From: Moraxellaceae bacterium | Lineage (GTDB): Bacteria > Pseudomonadota > Gammaproteobacteria > Pseudomonadales > UBA3067 | DNA length: 10,839 nucleotides | Reading direction: 5' to 3' | Assembly: GCA_002401525.1 (NCBI GenBank) | Contig: NVTH01000011.1 | Location: 20,763 to 31,601 of the forward strand | In this document: positions 1 to 6,471 of the stretch, in pieces | Position numbering within the stretch: the stretch's first letter is position 1 | Layout of the letters: each line of letters opens with the position of its first letter | Notes under the pieces: generated by a model | What the model was told of the DNA's origin: nothing | Seen by the model: the letters and a program-made list of their open reading frames with translations, nothing else | Database searches by the model: none | Translations under genes and position numbers: made by a program

Positions 1-801
1 CTGGTGTCGTTGATTGTTTCCAATCAAATGCTCGGCTATGTGGATATTGCCAGGCGTGCGGCATTAGTGGATCGTGCGGAAACGGCGGTGAGACGAATGG
101 CGCGGGACATTCGCAATGCAATTCCTAATTCCATACGCGTCACTAGCACGTATATTGAATTTGTACCCATCGAGAATGCGGGTCGTTATCGAGCGCTTAA
201 TTCCACTGCCTCCACGTCGGATATTTTGGACTTTACTCAAACCGATAATCGATTTCAAGTGTTGGGAAGTTTGACCGCGCCGGCCAGTGGCTCGCAGTTG
301 GTAATTTATAACATAGGCTTAGTAAATAGTGGTGCACCGGTGGCAGGGAGTAATGTCTACGCGGCCGCCAGTAGCAGCACATTTCCTCCGTCGGGCAGCC
401 ATGTGATTTCTCCGGCGGGCACTAGCTTGTCGGTGTCCACAGACTCGGCGGGAGATTTTGTCACTCTAGGCTCCGCATTTCAGTTCGCATTTTCGTCACC
501 TGCGAGTCGATTTTTCGTGGTGAAAGGCGCGTTAACTTATGGCTGTAATTTATCGGATGGAAAAATTACGCGCTACAGTGGTTATGCATTGCAAACTTCT
601 CAACCCAGTAATGCCTCAGCCGCGCCTCTTTCGACTGCCCCCAGTAAGGCGACGTTAGTAGATCATGTGACTGCCTGTAGTTTTAGCTATTCCACTGGCA
701 GTGCGCAGCGTTCAGGACTATTAACGATGCAGATCAGAATTGCAGACAAGGGTGAGATTATTGAATTAATGCATCAAGTACACGTGAATAATGCCCCCTA
801 A
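1..801 (+). CDS. mshO: MshO-like MSHA minor pseudopilin, 5' partial
   Basis: This is the C-terminal part (266 codons visible) of a type IV pilin-like protein of the MSHA pilus system. The reading frame is open from the first base, so the true start lies upstream. The visible N-terminal part reads GYVDIARRAALVDRAE followed by RRMARDIRNAIPNSIRV, the conserved amphipathic helix of MshO just after the hydrophobic pilin segment. Probably only some 20-30 residues are missing, including the prepilin peptidase site and most of the membrane helix. The rest is a Ser/Thr/Ala-rich globular part with two cysteines (in YGCNLSD and TACSFSY) that could form the C-terminal disulfide of minor pilins. MshO-type proteins are thought to sit in the inner membrane or pilus tip and help initiate assembly. 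mshP and mshQ follow on the same strand, as in known MSHA loci. The family call is firm; the exact role is inferred. Confidence 0.88.
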   Translation: MVSLIVSNQMLGYVDIARRAALVDRAETAVRRMARDIRNAIPNSIRVTSTYIEFVPIENAGRYRALNSTASTSDILDFTQTDNRFQVLGSLTAPASGSQLVIYNIGLVNSGAPVAGSNVYAAASSSTFPPSGSHVISPAGTSLSVSTDSAGDFVTLGSAFQFAFSSPASRFFVVKGALTYGCNLSDGKITRYSGYALQTSQPSNASAAPLSTAPSKATLVDHVTACSFSYSTGSAQRSGLLTMQIRIADKGEIIELMHQVHVNNAP

Positions 802-816
802 TTAAATAGGAGGATA

Positions 817-839
817 CCAAAATTTCAGGACCAAAATTT
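817..839 (+). repeat. Short direct repeat separating a ribosome-binding site from the mshP start
   Basis: The 9-mer CCAAAATTT occurs twice (817-825 and 831-839), within a roughly 14-bp imperfect tandem duplication. A good Shine-Dalgarno-like GGAGGA lies at 809-814, just after the mshO stop. It is 33 bases from the ATG at 848, too far to serve that start directly. The duplication may have moved the site away from the start codon. Confidence 0.5.
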
Positions 840-847
840 ATTGAGCT

Positions 848-1288
848 ATGAAAAATATATTGAACCATTCTTTGCAGCGAATTAATAAATTGCGCGCTAG
901 AAATAAAGGTTTTGCTTTACCAGCGGCAATTTTTTTTATTGTGATCGTGTTATTAATCGTTACGTTTATGGCAAAAATTCAAGACAATCAAATTTCTACT
1001 TTTTCCTTAGGCCTACAAAGTAGCAAAGCATATTTTGCTGCCAGCAGCGGCATAGAATGGGCTGCCTACATCGCCACCACCACAAGCGCTTGTCCCACAG
1101 GATCAGCCCCAACGGTGAATGGTTTTTCTCTAACGGCAACGTGTACGAAGACCGGTTATGCGGAGGGAAGTTCTACCAATAATGTTTTTAAGTATGAAGT
1201 GCAGATAAAGGCTGAAAGTGGAACCTATGGTTCGACGCCGGATTACGTTTCCCGATTGTTGTCTGCCACTTTTTACTTAAGTACATAA
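848..1288 (+). CDS. mshP: MshP-like MSHA pilus biogenesis protein (PilX-type minor pseudopilin)
   Basis: A 146-residue protein with a positively charged leader of 21 residues ending in RARNKG, then FALPAAIFFIVIVLLIV. This is a type III prepilin signal with cleavage predicted between Gly21 and Phe22. The mature position 5 is Ala rather than Glu, which fits non-major pilins of the PilX/MshP group. The helix continues into AYFAASSGIEWAAYIA, the conserved region after the membrane segment in MshP (AxxAxxSGxEWA). The remainder is a small domain with two cysteines (in SACPTG and TATCTKTG), likely a disulfide. It lies between mshO and mshQ. An in-frame stop just before the ATG at 848 excludes a longer start, although the nearest strong Shine-Dalgarno is oddly distant. 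The protein is expected in the inner membrane or the assembling pilus. Confidence 0.85.
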   Translation: MKNILNHSLQRINKLRARNKGFALPAAIFFIVIVLLIVTFMAKIQDNQISTFSLGLQSSKAYFAASSGIEWAAYIATTTSACPTGSAPTVNGFSLTATCTKTGYAEGSSTNNVFKYEVQIKAESGTYGSTPDYVSRLLSATFYLST

Positions 1289-1292
1289 GGGG
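1287..1292 (+). promoter_or_regulatory. Ribosome-binding site of mshQ
   Basis: AAGGGG overlaps the mshP stop codon and lies 9 bases before the ATG at 1302. It favours that ATG over the TTG immediately before it, and suggests translational coupling with mshP. Confidence 0.6.
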
Positions 1293-1301
1293 TAGATATT
1301 G

Positions 1302-4300
1302 ATGAGCTGCATAACGAATCAATTAAAATTAATGTTTCGCAGTGGAGTGGATAAATTCCCTGGACTGTTTGGATTGTTGGCAAAGTTTGGGATAGGGTTT
1401 GCGGCATGCTTATTAAGCATTGGATTACTGTCTGCGCCACTTTATGCGGGGGATTGTTCGTCGGTATTCCCTGCCGCCACTAGCGCTAATATAGACAGTG
1501 ACAATGAACTGTCCTTGCCCTCTCTCACTGGCACGTCAACACTAGTAAAATCGAGTGGGACCACTACATATGCTAAAGGAGATCATCACTTTACCTCGGC
1601 AACGTTATCCGGGAGCACAAAAATAAAAGGCAGTGGTGGCGCCAGTGTGCGACTCTATTTTAAAGGCAACGTGACGATTAAAGACAATGTAAAAATACTC
1701 GACGGTAAAGAAGAAGATTTAATAGTGATTATCGAGGGTAATTTAACCGTTGAAGATAACGTTAAGCTAAAAGGCTTTTATTACGTTAAAGGCAACGTCG
1801 AAATGAGTGATCATTCGGAAATAAAAGGCGCCATTACCGCGACCGGAAACATTACAACGAATGGCAGGCATGTTAAAACGGAATATAAAGCTGATAAATT
1901 GGCGAAAGCGGATTTTAATAGTATGTGTACTCAGTCCTCCGTCGCTGATGAGGAATGTACTGCTGTATTTTCCGCCGCGCTAGTGCCTTCAACGTCTGAA
2001 ACATTGAGTTTACCGGCCTTCACGGGAAGTTCCGCGTTGACTCTGAGCTCAGGAACCACCACGTTAAGTACTGGCGATATTCATTACACCACTGGAACGA
2101 TAACGGGAAGGGCTAAAGTCAAAGCCTCTGGGCCGACGACGAGGCTGTATTTTAATGGCAACGTCACCTTAGAGGACAATGCAAAGTTAATCGATGACGA
2201 TGCTGATGAACTAGTCATGGTGGTGAACGGCAATTTAACCGTCAAGGATCATGCAAAACTGAAAGGTTTTGTTTATGTGAAGGGCAATGTCACTCTGGAA
2301 GACCACGCGGATATAAAAGGCTCTCTTGTCGCAACCGGAACTATTACCACGTCCGGCCGTCACGTGAAAACTAAATACGAATCGAATAAATTGGGGACGG
2401 TCGTATTTGGTAGCCTCTGTGGCGAAGGTGCGGTGTCGTCGCTCGATCATTTTGCTTATTCGGTTTCCACTGCAGCGAGTGTGTGTACGCCTCATTCAGT
2501 GACCATCACCGCGCAGGATTCGTCTAATGCGACGATCACTGGTTACACCGGCTCGATTTCATTAAGTACCAGCACTACTAATGGCAATTGGGCCGTCACC
2601 ACCGCCACCAATGCAATCAGTAATGGCACCAGTGATGACGGTGCGGCGACCTATACCTTTGCTGCAGGAGACGCTGGCGATATTGTTTTAACTTTGCAAA
2701 ATGATCATGCCGATACGCTAACCATTACCACCGCCGACAGTGCTGCTTCAAAAAGTACCACGTCTTCGTCGATTACTTTTTCTGATAACGCATTTGTGTT
2801 TAGCACTGGCGATAGTTTAGGCTCGGATGTGGTGGCGGGTCGGGATCATAGTTTTACTGCGACCTACATGAAAAAACAACCTTCTCCGAGCTCGACAACT
2901 TGCAGTGCAGCGACAGGCTACGCGGGCAGCAAACCGTTAAAAGTCTGGGTTACAAAACATGCCGATGACCCGAGTGGTACGGCGCCTAAAATAAACAGCG
3001 GTTCGTCTTTACCTACTTCGGTAGGCGGGTCTAATAATGTCACGCTGACGTTCACATCAGGCGTGGCGAATTTTACTTTGAATACTTTTGATGTGGGAAA
3101 ATACGCCCTCAATTTTCGTGATGACTCAGGGGGCTTTGCCACGGCGACCATCAACGGTAGCAGCGACAATTACGTGGTACGTCCGTTTGGTTTATACCTC
3201 AGTGTGACCGGAAATTCCGGGGCGAGCAGTCACAGTGGCGTGAAATTTAAAAAAGCTGGAGAGGCGTTTACGGTGTCTGTGACGGGGGTGTTGTATGCCT
3301 CTGCAGATGATCAGTACAATACCTTAGGCAGTGCTACCCCGGATGGTTACCCTGATTACCATTCCGATACCACGCCCTCCAATAATGCCAATCTTTCAAA
3401 TAACACCGCTGCGCCTTCTTTTGGCGGGGAAAGTGAAACCGTGGCGTTGACGGCATTGCTGTTCGATCCGTCCCCAGGGGGGGGAGCCAACGACCCAGGT
3501 TTAAGCGGAACCACATCGATTTCTTCTTTTAGTAGCGGCGTGGGATCAAGCAGTAATGTGAAATACACCGAAGTGGGCATTATCGAGATTACCGCGCAGC
3601 TAACCGACACGAATTATTTAGCGTCGGGAAAAAATGTTTATGGTAAGTCTGGCTATGTAGGACGTTTGTATCCTGATCACTATACCTTGTCCGCTAATAC
3701 ACCAGTGTTAGATGACGGTGGCAGCTCTTGGACCTGTAATTTTACCTATCAAGGGCAGAGTTTTGGGTTTGCTACGGATCCCGTGTTAACGGTGACCGCC
3801 GTGAATGCAGGGGGAACCGCGACTAAAAACTTCGGCGGAAATTATTGGAAATTAGCCGTGCCGACAAGTCATTCATTCGCAGCCACTGGTTTGCCCGCCA
3901 GTACCAGTACGGCATTGAGTCATAACAGTGCCTCTACCACCTTCGTTTATACGAATACGGCGTTATCAGGATACGATGGCGTGGGCACGCTCACGATCGC
4001 CGAAGATGCCTTTACTTTTACGCGTAACAACAGTCGACCTGCGGTGGGCGATATTGCCTTTACCCCTTCGTTAGCAATGACCTTGATTGCTTCGCAGTTT
4101 ACAGACCCTGATGGCGCCTGTTATGAAAGTGCGAGTAGTTGTGCGAGTTATGCGGTGAGCAGCATCGTGGGCACAGAAATTCGTTACGGCCGAGTGATCC
4201 TTGATGAAGCCTTTGGCAGTGAACTGTTGGCGCTGCCGATGAGTTCGCGCATAGAATATTATGCCACCACCGGTTCTTCTACGGCGTTTGTGGTGAACAC

Positions 4301-4610
4301 TGCGGATAATAACGCCTGCACCGGCACTAGTTTAGGCACCTCTAATTTAACCCTGTCTAATTATTTAGGTAATCTCGCCTCGGGTGATACGTCCGCAACC
4401 CTTACGGGTTATAGCAGTGGCGTGGGCACCATTAATTTTACCGCTCCCGGCAGCGGTAACGATGGCCAGGTAAAAGCGGTACTCAATGTGCCTAGCTATT
4501 TGGAATACAATTGGTTTAACACCGGCCTAGCAGATCCCGCCTCCGCTGCGGTATTTGGAATTTATGAAGGCAATGACACGATCTTCTATTTTCGAGAAAG
4601 CTATCGCTAG
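1302..4610 (+). CDS. mshQ: MshQ-like MSHA pilus protein with duplicated beta-solenoid module and DUF6701-type C-terminus
   Basis: A 1102-residue exported protein, taking the ATG at 1302 as start (a TTG directly before it is less likely). Residues 26-49 are a hydrophobic export signal ending in SAPLYAG. Residues 52-210 and 219-373 are two copies of one module. Each begins with Cys and an FxAA motif, carries GNVT/GNLTV repeats with alternating hydrophobics like a beta-solenoid, then a GRHVKT motif, and ends in Cys. Residues 380-490 look like an immunoglobulin-type beta domain. Residues from about 490 to 1100 match the DUF6701 region of MshQ proteins: GRDHSFTATYMKK, LKVWV, SGTAPKI, VGKYALNFRD, YVVRPFGL, KKAGEAF, GRVILDEAFGSELLALPM, YLEYNW and FGIYEGNDTIFYFRE. 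MshQ is the last gene of MSHA loci and is probably a secreted or outer-surface pilus-associated protein; its biochemistry is unknown. Many relatives have a LamG domain where this one has the solenoid pair. A G8 run lies at 3477-3484. Confidence 0.87.
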   Translation: MSCITNQLKLMFRSGVDKFPGLFGLLAKFGIGFAACLLSIGLLSAPLYAGDCSSVFPAATSANIDSDNELSLPSLTGTSTLVKSSGTTTYAKGDHHFTSATLSGSTKIKGSGGASVRLYFKGNVTIKDNVKILDGKEEDLIVIIEGNLTVEDNVKLKGFYYVKGNVEMSDHSEIKGAITATGNITTNGRHVKTEYKADKLAKADFNSMCTQSSVADEECTAVFSAALVPSTSETLSLPAFTGSSALTLSSGTTTLSTGDIHYTTGTITGRAKVKASGPTTRLYFNGNVTLEDNAKLIDDDADELVMVVNGNLTVKDHAKLKGFVYVKGNVTLEDHADIKGSLVATGTITTSGRHVKTKYESNKLGTVVFGSLCGEGAVSSLDHFAYSVSTAASVCTPHSVTITAQDSSNATITGYTGSISLSTSTTNGNWAVTTATNAISNGTSDDGAATYTFAAGDAGDIVLTLQNDHADTLTITTADSAASKSTTSSSITFSDNAFVFSTGDSLGSDVVAGRDHSFTATYMKKQPSPSSTTCSAATGYAGSKPLKVWVTKHADDPSGTAPKINSGSSLPTSVGGSNNVTLTFTSGVANFTLNTFDVGKYALNFRDDSGGFATATINGSSDNYVVRPFGLYLSVTGNSGASSHSGVKFKKAGEAFTVSVTGVLYASADDQYNTLGSATPDGYPDYHSDTTPSNNANLSNNTAAPSFGGESETVALTALLFDPSPGGGANDPGLSGTTSISSFSSGVGSSSNVKYTEVGIIEITAQLTDTNYLASGKNVYGKSGYVGRLYPDHYTLSANTPVLDDGGSSWTCNFTYQGQSFGFATDPVLTVTAVNAGGTATKNFGGNYWKLAVPTSHSFAATGLPASTSTALSHNSASTTFVYTNTALSGYDGVGTLTIAEDAFTFTRNNSRPAVGDIAFTPSLAMTLIASQFTDPDGACYESASSCASYAVSSIVGTEIRYGRVILDEAFGSELLALPMSSRIEYYATTGSSTAFVVNTADNNACTGTSLGTSNLTLSNYLGNLASGDTSATLTGYSSGVGTINFTAPGSGNDGQVKAVLNVPSYLEYNWFNTGLADPASAAVFGIYEGNDTIFYFRESYR
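1455..2420 (+). repeat. Tandem intragenic duplication in mshQ (two modules of about 155 residues)
   Basis: Bases 1455-1931 and 1956-2420 encode two homologous modules. Shared landmarks are SGTTT, GDxHxTxxTxxG, RLYFxGNVTxxDNxKxxD, GNLTVxDxxKLKGFxYVKGNV, DHxxIKG, ATGxITTxGRHVKTxY and a closing cysteine. The DNA copies have diverged, so the duplication is not recent. The hydrophobic spacing suggests a bactofilin-like beta-solenoid, but that fold is an inference. Confidence 0.85.
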
Positions 4611-4624
4611 TTGATTGAGGTAAC

Positions 4625-4653
4625 AAGCTGACGTCCCACTTAGCTTTTATTTC
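4625..4653 (+). terminator. Weak terminator-like hairpin after mshQ
   Basis: AAGCTGA (4625-4631) pairs with TTAGCTT (4640-4646), with one G-T pair and an 8-base loop, followed by the T-rich TTATTTC. It starts 14 bases after the mshQ stop. The stem has little GC, so termination may be inefficient. Confidence 0.4.
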
Positions 4654-4735
4654 TTTACCTATTATTTCTTTGAGTTTTCGTTAACCTTACGGACGCTCTT
4701 TATTCTTACCCTCACGCGCTAAATCCTCTTTAAAT

Positions 4736-5124
4736 CGTCATTCCTGCGCCCGTTCCTCCTGCGCTTCCTCGTCATTTCCGCGTCTTCTTTTTTCCACGGT
4801 TTTCTGCTCTCCAGCGTTAGTTCCGCGCTCATCCGTCATACCCGCATCCAATCGTCATACCCGCACCCAATCGTCACACCCGCCCCACCGTCATTCCCGC
4901 GAAGGCGGGAATCCATCGGCTTCAGTGCTCGAACCTTTGCGCGACACAATCCTCTTTTTCTAAAATAATGTGTTCTTGTAATTCTGAATCGTTGGCTTAA
5001 ACACGATGGGTTCCCGCCTTCGCGGGAATGACGATTGGACACGGGAATGACGTAGGACATGGGTATGACGTGGGACACGGGTATGACGTAGGACACGAAA
5101 ATGACGTTGGGTGCGAGTATGAGA
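4736..5124. repeat. Inverted arrays of degenerate 17-19 bp repeats around a 145-bp element
   Basis: On the left, copies of a CGTCAT(A/T)CCCGC-like unit begin at 4736, 4770, 4834, 4853, 4872 and 4889. On the right, the reverse complement (unit ending in ATGACG) ends at 5033, 5052, 5070, 5088 and 5106, with a degraded copy near 5124. The inner repeats have a period of 17-19 bp. The unit matches the outer end of the central inverted-repeat element, so the whole block is one large imperfect palindrome. I see no gene in it. Confidence 0.75.
4889..5033. mobile_element. MITE-like element, copy 1, with 29-bp inverted ends containing dRS3-like palindromes
   Basis: The ends are CGTCATTCCCGCGAAGGCGG and its continuation (4889-4917) and the inverse at 5005-5033, matching at 28 of 29 positions. 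Each end contains a palindrome of the form ATTCCC-N8-GGGAAT (4893-4912; 5010-5029 with one mismatch). This is the form of the dRS3 repeat known from Neisseria and seen widely in proteobacteria. The interior is about 87 bp, non-coding and AT-richer. It shares TTTTCTAAAATAA with the copy near 9824, at the same offset of 67 bases from the left end. There is no transposase gene and no clear target-site duplication. Confidence 0.7.
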
Positions 5125-5274
5125 ATTAGGTGTAGATATGAGGTTGGGCGCGAAAACGACGAATAAGAGCAGAATTGACGACTAAGCACGAAGGCTTAAT
5201 CGCTCTAATAAGGAACTAAAGCCAACGTATGTTTGAATTTCACTTACAATCGATAACAATTCCTTTACCCAAAA

Positions 5275-5340
5275 AGCGTCAAAAATAAATCGTTTCTTAA
5301 GGGCCTCGCCGGATTCTATCTGTTTGATTTATTTGACGCT
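5275..5340. repeat. Inverted repeat with AGCGTCAAA-TAAATC arms
   Basis: The left arm AGCGTCAAAAATAAATC (5275-5291) pairs with GATTTATTTGACGCT (5326-5340), except for two extra A bases on the left. The spacer is 34 bases. A third copy of AAGCGTCAA lies at about 5370-5378. It could be a hairpin, the remnant of a small repeat element or a paired protein-binding site. Confidence 0.5.
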
Positions 5341-5467
5341 ATTTTGGCTCTTTGGCTCTAGGATAGGCAAAGCGTCAAGCTCAAATAACCAAGTCTTATA
5401 AGTAGCCCTCATTATTTTTAATAGACTAATAAAAATGTGATCCTCTCGTCAAAAAGCAATCGCTTGG

Positions 5468-5512
5468 TGACTCTTAGTGAGTCAATTCGGCCACTGGTCA
5501 GTGTTTTGACCA
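5468..5512. promoter_or_regulatory. Two adjacent short dyads, possible operator or leader hairpins
   Basis: TGACTC-TTAGT-GAGTCA (5468-5484) is a perfect 6-bp dyad. Ten bases on, TGGTCA-GTGTTT-TGACCA (5495-5512) is another, overlapped by the alternative CACTG-GT-CAGTG. They lie 160-200 bases before the start at 5672. They may bind a dimeric regulator or fold in the leader RNA. The function is unproven. Confidence 0.35.
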
Positions 5513-5658
5513 TTTCGTTTGGATTCAAATCTCATTAATCGTAAGCTGTTCACATCGAATTCAAAAAGTAATTTTACATTCGTGGAACGCTTTTTCAGCA
5601 GGGCTTGAACGGAATAGCAAAAGCTCTCGATGAAGACAGCGATTGATTAATAGTCAGT

Positions 5659-5664
5659 GAAGGT
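5659..5664 (+). promoter_or_regulatory. Ribosome-binding site supporting the ATG at 5672
   Basis: GAAGGT lies 7 bases before the ATG at 5672. This argues against the GTG at 5657, which would overlap it. Confidence 0.55.
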
Positions 5665-5671
5665 AAATAAA

Positions 5672-5701
5672 ATGATTAGGCATACAATGATTAGGAATAC
5701 A
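5672..5701 (+). repeat. 15-bp tandem duplication of the translation start
   Basis: ATGATTAGGCATACA is followed directly by ATGATTAGGAATACA (14 of 15 identical) and then by a third ATG at 5702. In protein this gives MIRHT-MIRNT-MNK. The duplication supplies extra in-frame start codons ahead of the signal peptide. Confidence 0.85.
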
Positions 5702-6241
5702 ATGAACAAAATGGTGAAAGGGGCAGTATTCGGAAGCATGATTGCGGCAGTGAGTATGACTGGCCACGCGGCGGATGGAACTTTAGGCTTGACGTCTAAT
5801 GTAGATATGAATGTTCAAGTGACCATTCCAAGTTTAATTAAAATTCACAACGTGTCCAACGTTGATCTAGGCACCTATGCAGTGGGCACAGCGCCTTCGG
5901 CGACTTCCAACTTTTGTGTCTGGGGAAATGTAAATACCTACACCATGACCATTACCTCGACTAACCCGTCCGGCACTAATGAGCCTCAAATGACCGATGG
6001 ATCAGAGTTTGTCGCTTATGATGTTTATTTTGATGACAACGGTGCTGCCACAGCCGCTTCTGATGCAGTGAGTAGCGGATCGGTACTTACTCCTGCGGCG
6101 CCTTATTCAACGGCCGGTGGTACCATTACAGGTAATTGCGCCAATGCATCGGTATTCATTTCAGTGCCCGAAACAAATCTGCAAGCAGTGTCAGCGGGTG
6201 GATACAATGACACAATGACTTTGTTAGTGGCACCTATTTAA
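5672..6241 (+). CDS. Exported single-domain SCPU/Csu pilin-like protein
   Basis: A 189-residue protein from the ATG at 5672. The N-terminus MNKMVKGAVFGSMIAAVSMTGHA (residues 11-33, given in two parts here: MNKMVKGAVF and GSMIAAVSMTGHA) is a Sec signal peptide with cleavage expected after GHA or GHAA. The mature part is one beta-rich domain. It has VDLGTYAVG (residues 64-72), FCVWGN with Cys82, YDVYFDD (116-122), GNCANASVFI with Cys156, and a C-terminal GGYNDTMTLLV. The LGTY motif, one cysteine pair and the closing GxYxDxxT strand resemble the spore coat U (SCPU) domain of Csu-type pilins and secreted coat proteins. The same signature recurs in both proteins downstream. Being the smallest, first and followed by a stable hairpin, it could be the major subunit. 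That is inference, and no chaperone or usher is visible. The family assignment is moderate. Confidence 0.75.
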   Translation: MIRHTMIRNTMNKMVKGAVFGSMIAAVSMTGHAADGTLGLTSNVDMNVQVTIPSLIKIHNVSNVDLGTYAVGTAPSATSNFCVWGNVNTYTMTITSTNPSGTNEPQMTDGSEFVAYDVYFDDNGAATAASDAVSSGSVLTPAAPYSTAGGTITGNCANASVFISVPETNLQAVSAGGYNDTMTLLVAPI

Positions 6242-6242
6242 A

Positions 6243-6338
6243 TTTTTCTTGTAGAGAATGTTGCACCTAATCAAAGAAGGAAATTAAGTCCGACGATTAT
6301 TGGAAAAACAAGTACGGACTTAGGTGCAGAAAGAAAAA
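6243..6338 (+). promoter_or_regulatory. Large bulged stem-loop between the single-domain gene and the two-domain pair
   Basis: The right arm CGGACTTAGGTGCA (6315-6328) pairs over its full 14 bases with TGCACCTA (6262-6269) plus AGTCCG (6287-6292). The left arm is interrupted by a 17-base insertion (6270-6286). The apical loop is 22 bases. Outside it, TTTTTCTT (6243-6250) can pair with AAGAAAAA (6331-6338). No T-run follows the stem on the + strand, so it is not a standard terminator. An mRNA-stabilising or processing hairpin between a highly expressed first gene and weaker downstream genes is plausible. Confidence 0.5.
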
Positions 6339-6471
6339 ACTAAAGTAATGGGGTTTTACGGGGTTGATGTTTATGTTTAAGCGGAGTCCATTGGGAAACG
6401 ACTCGAATTAAAAACTTAAATAATAAAGCTTAACAACGGAAAATAAAAAGAGTAAATATAAAAAATAAAAA

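Larger units (their letters stand above)
5125..5671. other. Non-coding region upstream of the SCPU-like cluster
   Basis: About 550 bases without a convincing gene on either strand. It is AT-rich and contains an inverted repeat at 5275-5340 and two short perfect dyads at 5468-5484 and 5495-5512, described separately. The promoter of the gene at 5672 is probably here, but I could not find a convincing -35/-10 pair. Confidence 0.5.

Noticed and set aside
2235..3610. Several - strand open frames of 60-86 codons inside mshQ
   Set aside because: They lie opposite a well-supported coding sequence, overlap one another and show no recognisable protein features.
4834..5106. Regularly spaced 17-19 bp repeats as a possible CRISPR array
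   Set aside because: The units are contiguous and degenerate with no unique spacers of CRISPR length. They are mirrored around a central element and no cas gene is near.
4836..5189. A 117-residue open frame on the - strand with repeated VIPVSHVIP-type sequence and REGGNP
   Set aside because: It is a translation of the inverted-repeat element and its tandem arrays. The SREGGNP string is the usual spurious product of this palindrome, and no ribosome-binding site or domain is present.
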